Below, in pieces: positions 59,527 through 64,000 of a stretch of DNA of 64,000 nucleotides (positions are counted from its first letter, which is position 1; each line of letters begins with the position of its first letter). The DNA comes from Ctenosaura bakeri (Eukaryota > Chordata > Lepidosauria > Squamata > Iguanidae): contig CAOLHI010000614.1 in assembly GCA_948474755.1 (NCBI GenBank), positions 310,001 to 374,000 of the forward strand, in the 5' to 3' direction. The notes below the pieces were generated by a model. That model was not told the origin of the DNA and did not search any database. It saw only the letters and a list, made by a program, of their open reading frames with translations. The position numbers were made by a program, and so were the translations under genes.

Positions 59527-59948
59527 TCTTAGAATCATAGAGTTGGAAAAGACCACAGGGGCCATCGAGTTCAACTCCCTGCTATGCAGGAACACCCATC
59601 AAAGCATTCCCAACAGATGGCCATCCAGCCTCTGCTTAAAAACCTCCAAAGAAGAAGACTCCACCACACTCCAAGGCAGCATATTCCACTGTCAGACAGC
59701 TCTGACCATCAGGAAGTTCTTCCTGAGGTTCAGGTAGAATCTCTTTTCCTGCAGCTTGAATCCATTGCTCCTTGTCCTAGTCTCTGGAGTAGCAGAAAAC
59801 AAGCCCGCTCCTTCCTCATCATGAGATCTCATCATGAGATCCCTTCACATATTTAAACATAGCTATCATGTCCCCTCTTAAGCTTCTCTTCTGCAGACTA
59901 AACATACCCAGCTCCCTAAGCCTCTTCTTAGACCAAGCATCATTCCTG
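59527..59948 (-). mobile_element. CR1 LINE 3' end
   Basis: AGAATCATAGAGTTGGAAAA, CTGACCATCAGGAAGTTCTT and ATAGCTATCATGTCCCCTCT in reverse CR1 order. It is better preserved than the copy at 45478. A 13-bp tandem duplication (CATCATGAGATCT) lies at about 59817-59842. Confidence 0.92.
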
Positions 59949-60599
59949 GGCATTGTGGGGAAGAGGGGAAAGAGAATAGTGGCCGACACAAAAACATTTA
60001 CAAAATGCTATATGAAATCTCTCTCTCTCTCTCTCCCACTGAGAGTCTCAGAGCCAATCATTTTAATGTATAAATATAAAATTTCATAATGAAAGATCAC
60101 CTCTGTTTTTAAACTTTTGCAGAATGTAAGCAGCAGCGGCAGCTTCCATGTTAGTGTGGTGGTGTATTTGCTGTCGTTTTTAGTCTGAACCTTAAAAATG
60201 CTGTCTAAAATGCTGAACCTATTTTGGGGATCATTGTAATTGCTGTAGATTCTCTTCTGTTGACCTTTCTGAGCAACCTCCTCTGTTCCAAAAGATGAGA
60301 AGCCTACAATGTTATGTTGACACCTTCTCTACTGCCATTGTTCTGTTCGCTTTGTGTGGCTGTTCTGAAGGTTGCACTCCCAGCAAATTGGGCAGTATTT
60401 AGAAACACTAGTAATTATGGGGGAACAATGTGTTTTATGTGCTGTGCCTGAAGTACAGAAGATACTGATTTCTTAGGGTTGCTGGTTTCTTATTTTAGAT
60501 GTAACTATATTTGAAAGAGATAAAAACCCACAGACACACACACACACATACAAAGTGACAGTATTTGAAATAATACATCTGAAATAAAACATAATGCTA

Positions 60600-61140
60600 G
60601 GATAAAAACACTGACACTGGATTCATCAGAATGGCCAAAAGAAGTAGAATCTGGTAGAATTTGGTAGAAGTTATTGCTGTACTGATAGTGCATGTCTGTT
60701 TTTAAAGTCCAAATGACACACCTCCCATCCTGCTCTACTGGGGTGAATTTCTGGGACCAGCTGTGAATTTTTTGAACCCAGGTTGGAAGGAGTTTCCTTT
60801 TTAAAAAAAAATAGGAAATTTTGATTAAAGCAGGGGAAACGTCCCACATTTGACTCCATTGTCTCCCAATTTCCATGACTTGTTGCTGTGATGATTTCTT
60901 GAATGGGGATGTGATCTTTGACACCAAGATCTTCCTCTAACCAAGATTCTCCTCTAAGCTCCAGTGCATGTCTGGAAAGGGGTAGGAAATCTTGCCAATA
61001 CCACACACCGAGGAGCAGAACAAGTAGAGGATGCAGCCCTGTTATATATCAGTCATATCTGAATGCGAGAGTAGAAATGCACATCCCAAACTGTGCTACC
61101 CCATCATGAATTAGCCAACCAAATCCTGGAGGCTTTTGAT
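60600..61140. repeat. Unclassified interspersed repeat, copy 2
   Basis: Same block order and orientation as 58620-59130, moderately diverged. Confidence 0.7.
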
Positions 61141-61192
61141 TGATGTGGCAGAATTGGAATAAAATTCAATCCAGTCCAATCAAATGGAGACC

Positions 61193-61224
<32 letters not shown>

Positions 61225-61265
61225 TGTGTGTGTGTATGTGTATATATATATATCTCACACATATA
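61193..61265. repeat. (GT)n(AT)n compound microsatellite
   Basis: A GT run with TATG interruptions, then an AT run. It lies immediately left of the LTR at 61272. Confidence 0.95.
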
Positions 61266-61271
61266 CATATA

Positions 61272-62182
61272 TGTTACTGCAGTTTAGGCCTACTGGGAGA
61301 TACCTCTAGATATCATTTTGATATCAATAATTTGGCTCTCTTCCACCACTCCTCTCCACGTGTTTGTGAGGCCCTCGGAAAAGCACAGAACTAGGCTCAA
61401 CCACTAATTGCTGGACATTCCATTCCCCACCCAGGCAGGCCAGAAATAGCCAGAACCTTGCTTTAGGAGACCTCTCTGCAAACACCTTCATTATGTATGC
61501 ACACTGTTTACAAAAGAACTCCCTGCCCCAAGCAGGTAACCTGGCAAGCTGAATACTCAACTGCCAAGCACTGAGCATTTGCATACTGGCTAACTCTTTG
61601 TCAATTCGGACTTAACTCAATCATGCTAAATTCTGACCTTTCCAAAGCTTTGTCCTGCTCCTAAAACGCATTGTCTTCCCCAAGCATGTCATAGCCTGCA
61701 GTTACATTTCCCTCTATAAAAACCCCTGATTCCGAGACCTTCCTTGGATCACTCCCGAGTTCCAGATCGCCTTGCTGCTGCTTTGCTTGGCGAGCTTCCC
61801 CTCAGCTCCACGTGCTGAGATACATCGAACCCCAGCATCGCTCTCTATCTTCTTTCCGGGCTTCAGGAATAGGTTTCGTATCACCTGAATCAACTATCCT
61901 TCTGAAAATCCTGCTATCATACTCAAACCTTTATTTTCCTTAGTTATCTGTGTGCGCGTGTTGCTTACATTGTGTGCCTGTATTTAATAAAGATCATTCA
62001 TTATTTCCAACATGGTTTGCTTCTTGACTTGGCCTGACCCCGTACACATTGGGTTACAAGATCCTGCTGCGTTGCCCTGCCTCTTGTAGTGCCAACCAGT
62101 GCTCTTGACTAATTTCCTCACCTTGTGTAATTGTAAGGTTATTTAGGTGTCCCTCCCGGGACCCCCAGTAAACAGGGTAACA
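61272..62182 (+). mobile_element. Solo LTR (family A) with 4-bp TSD
   Basis: A 911-bp unit, TGTTACTGCAG to AACAGGGTAACA. TATA lies on both sides (61268-61271, 62183-62186), though the AT-rich flank weakens this. TATAAAA is at about 61715 and AATAAA at 61986-61991. No internal region. Confidence 0.88.
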
Positions 62183-62198
62183 TATATACATATATACA

Positions 62199-62222
62199 GA
62201 GAGAGAGAGAGAGAGAGAGAGA
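62199..62222. repeat. (GA)n microsatellite
   Basis: About 12 GA units, just after the LTR. Confidence 0.95.
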
Positions 62223-63539
62223 GGGTTTCCTGAGCCAACTGAAATCCAGTGTTCCTCTAGTGGTGGACATTTCACTTTCCTCTAAATGAGGTATACCTAC
62301 GGACAACCAGAGTATGATACTTCTGCTCTTCTGCATCATAGTGCACTATGGGACTTTTTTTTTCATACTATTTTGCAATGGCCAGCTCCCCCTCCCACAC
62401 ACAAAAAAACAAAAACCTCAAATGGCAAAAACCAATGGATTTGTTGGGTCTTTTTCTTTTCTTTTTTGTTTATGGAAAGCAAGACCTGTATGAGGCAAGT
62501 AGCTGAAATTTGATGGTGTTGCTTACAATTATGCAGGTGGCAATACGGTAGAATTGTTGTAAGACAATCTGCATGGAGGGAGGCAGAGACCTAAAACAAA
62601 ACAAAACAAAAAAAAACAACAACCTGGCACTGAAGTGTTTGGTCATCAACCACTATAAAATAGGTTTCCATGGGAAAAAAAAAGTTGTCCTAGGTAATGA
62701 CAGAAAGAAGCTCCAACTGATGCATTTTAATTGGAAAGTAAGTGGTAAAGCTTCCCCCTCCTCAAAGCAAATCATTATTTCCACATGGAAAACAGTTGTG
62801 TGAACTAAATAGCAGTGGCTAGAAAATAAATACATGTTGTAGAAATCATTCTATTATAATGGTTTGAGCTGTTAATAAAGTCTAGTGAGAGATGATTTCT
62901 CTGCAGACTTGTAGATAGGCTTCCTTGAACTCATACAATATTTTTGTAAGTTTGTTTAGTATGATAGTACCATACCTTTTTCTTTGAATATCTAAACTGT
63001 ATTTCTAAATGTTCAGTGTTAGAAATTTGGTGACCTAAAAAAAAATTCATGGGGAGGGCCCTCAGAATTCTGATGGTGGGGCAATGCCCTCCTCCTCCTC
63101 CTCCATTGCTACATCCTTGATTCTGCAGTTCTGCTTCTCCAAGAAACAGTGACTCTGGGGAATCTAGAATGTTCAACTGTAATCTAAGAGGATTCATATA
63201 ATTCAAAGGAAAAAGGGGGAACAAGTACATTAGACCACACCAGACAAACCTATGCAATTACAGTTAGAGATGGAAAGAATATTTAGCATTGGGGTGAGCA
63301 CATTATTCATCACTGTCATTAATCAATGACACCAGAAATATTTTGGGCTCAAGGACTGTGACTCTTCTTCACCAAATGCGGAACTTTAGTTTGCTACACA
63401 AATCTGCTAGAAGCTTGCAGCCAAAGGAATGGCTTCTTGTTTCAATATGGGAATCTCTGCCGTCATTGTCTCTTTAGGATTGCCATTTGGTCAGGCTGCA
63501 GAGATTTCCATCTGTCCTGCAGGGATTTCTTCTTGATGT

Positions 63540-63703
63540 TGTTCCTTGGCAAAATGTATTCAAAGGAGGTTTGTCATTGCTTTCCTGTTAAGCTGGGAGA
63601 GTGTGACTTGCCCAAGGTCATCCAGTGGGTTTCCATGGCCAATTGTGGAGCTGAATCTTGGTCTCCCAGAGTCTAGCCCATCATTCAAAACACTACACCA
63701 CCC
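63540..63703 (-). mobile_element. Sauria-type SINE
   Basis: Reverse copy with GACTTGCCCAAGGTCATCCA and CACTACACCACCCTGG head. Confidence 0.88.
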
Positions 63704-64000
63704 TGGTGATTTCTACCTATCCAGTCTTGCCTAGAACTGTACTTGCAAGCAGGCACAGTAACTTGTATTACTTGGTGCCACACTGAACCTACCTAAAGAA
63801 AAGTGGTTCAAAATAATACGCAGAACTGTGGGAAACACTATGTCAAGACATCAGGGAGTGAGGAATGCGATGAGGCTTCCATTAGTTGATATCAGCAATA
63901 CTTGCTGGGTATTGTGAACAGAAACAGCTCTAGTTTTGAGTGGTGCAAATGCATTGTTAATGTTTGCTGCATGGCATTGTTCCAAACTAGTGCAACTTCA

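Larger units (their letters stand above)
29093..64000 (-). other. TMEFF2: Upstream TMEFF2 intron (partial)
   Basis: The exon at 28969-29092 starts with a phase-1 acceptor, so sequence above 29092 is intron. No further TMEFF2 exon was found up to the window edge. The space is filled by the repeats listed separately. Between them I see nothing supportable at 29100-29590, 31000-32560, 32620-33850, 36590-37660, 38200-39540, 44000-45470, 47070-47910, 49000-50900, 52060-56480 and 61150-61190. Reported open frames there are short and without domains. Confidence 0.8.

Noticed and set aside
29093..64000. Further TMEFF2 exons (Thr-rich linker, follistatin modules)
   Set aside because: I searched by eye for the expected linker codons on the minus strand and found no match. 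A short diverged exon could still be missed.
1..64000. CRISPR arrays, operons or bacterial regulatory signals
   Set aside because: The window is vertebrate nuclear DNA; no regularly spaced direct repeats were seen.

Overview
The window looks like nuclear DNA of a squamate reptile, probably a lizard. It is AT-rich and intron-like. It carries tRNA-derived Sauria-type SINEs, a 5S rRNA-derived SINE, CR1 LINE 3' ends, many small DNA-transposon derivatives and a DIRS-type retrotransposon. The species cannot be named from sequence alone.

The only host gene I can support is the 3' end of TMEFF2 (tomoregulin-2) on the minus strand. Three coding exons are present: 28969-29092 (EGF-like domain, first part), 25075-25233 (rest of the EGF-like domain, juxtamembrane region and transmembrane helix) and 16451-16547 (cytoplasmic tail and stop). 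They are joined by consensus GT-AG introns with matching codon phase. A 3' UTR with two AATAAA signals follows down to about 16150. Positions 29093-64000 are therefore upstream intron sequence, and 1-16150 is downstream intergenic DNA.

The most striking feature is a nearly complete DIRS-type (tyrosine-recombinase) retrotransposon at about 3002-9092. It has inverted terminal repeats and an internal complementary region that matches both termini exactly. Its genes are a Gag-like ORF with an SR-rich segment, reverse transcriptase-RNase H with a methyltransferase-like tail, and a tyrosine recombinase with its catalytic residues present. I see one lesion, a frameshift near 5422-5430 in the Gag-like ORF. 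The element is GC-rich against AT-rich flanks and sits inside an older minus-strand SINE. There is no target-site duplication beyond a short shared motif.

The rest is a layered repeat landscape. There are four LTRs of one or two related families (11712, 21103, 34353, 61272), three of them full-length solo LTRs with 4-bp target duplications. There is a large group of PIF/Harbinger-like MITEs with 3-bp target duplications, pogo/Tigger-like MITEs, more than a dozen tRNA-derived SINE copies, and CR1 3' ends. Several nested or templated insertions can be reconstructed from their flanking duplications.
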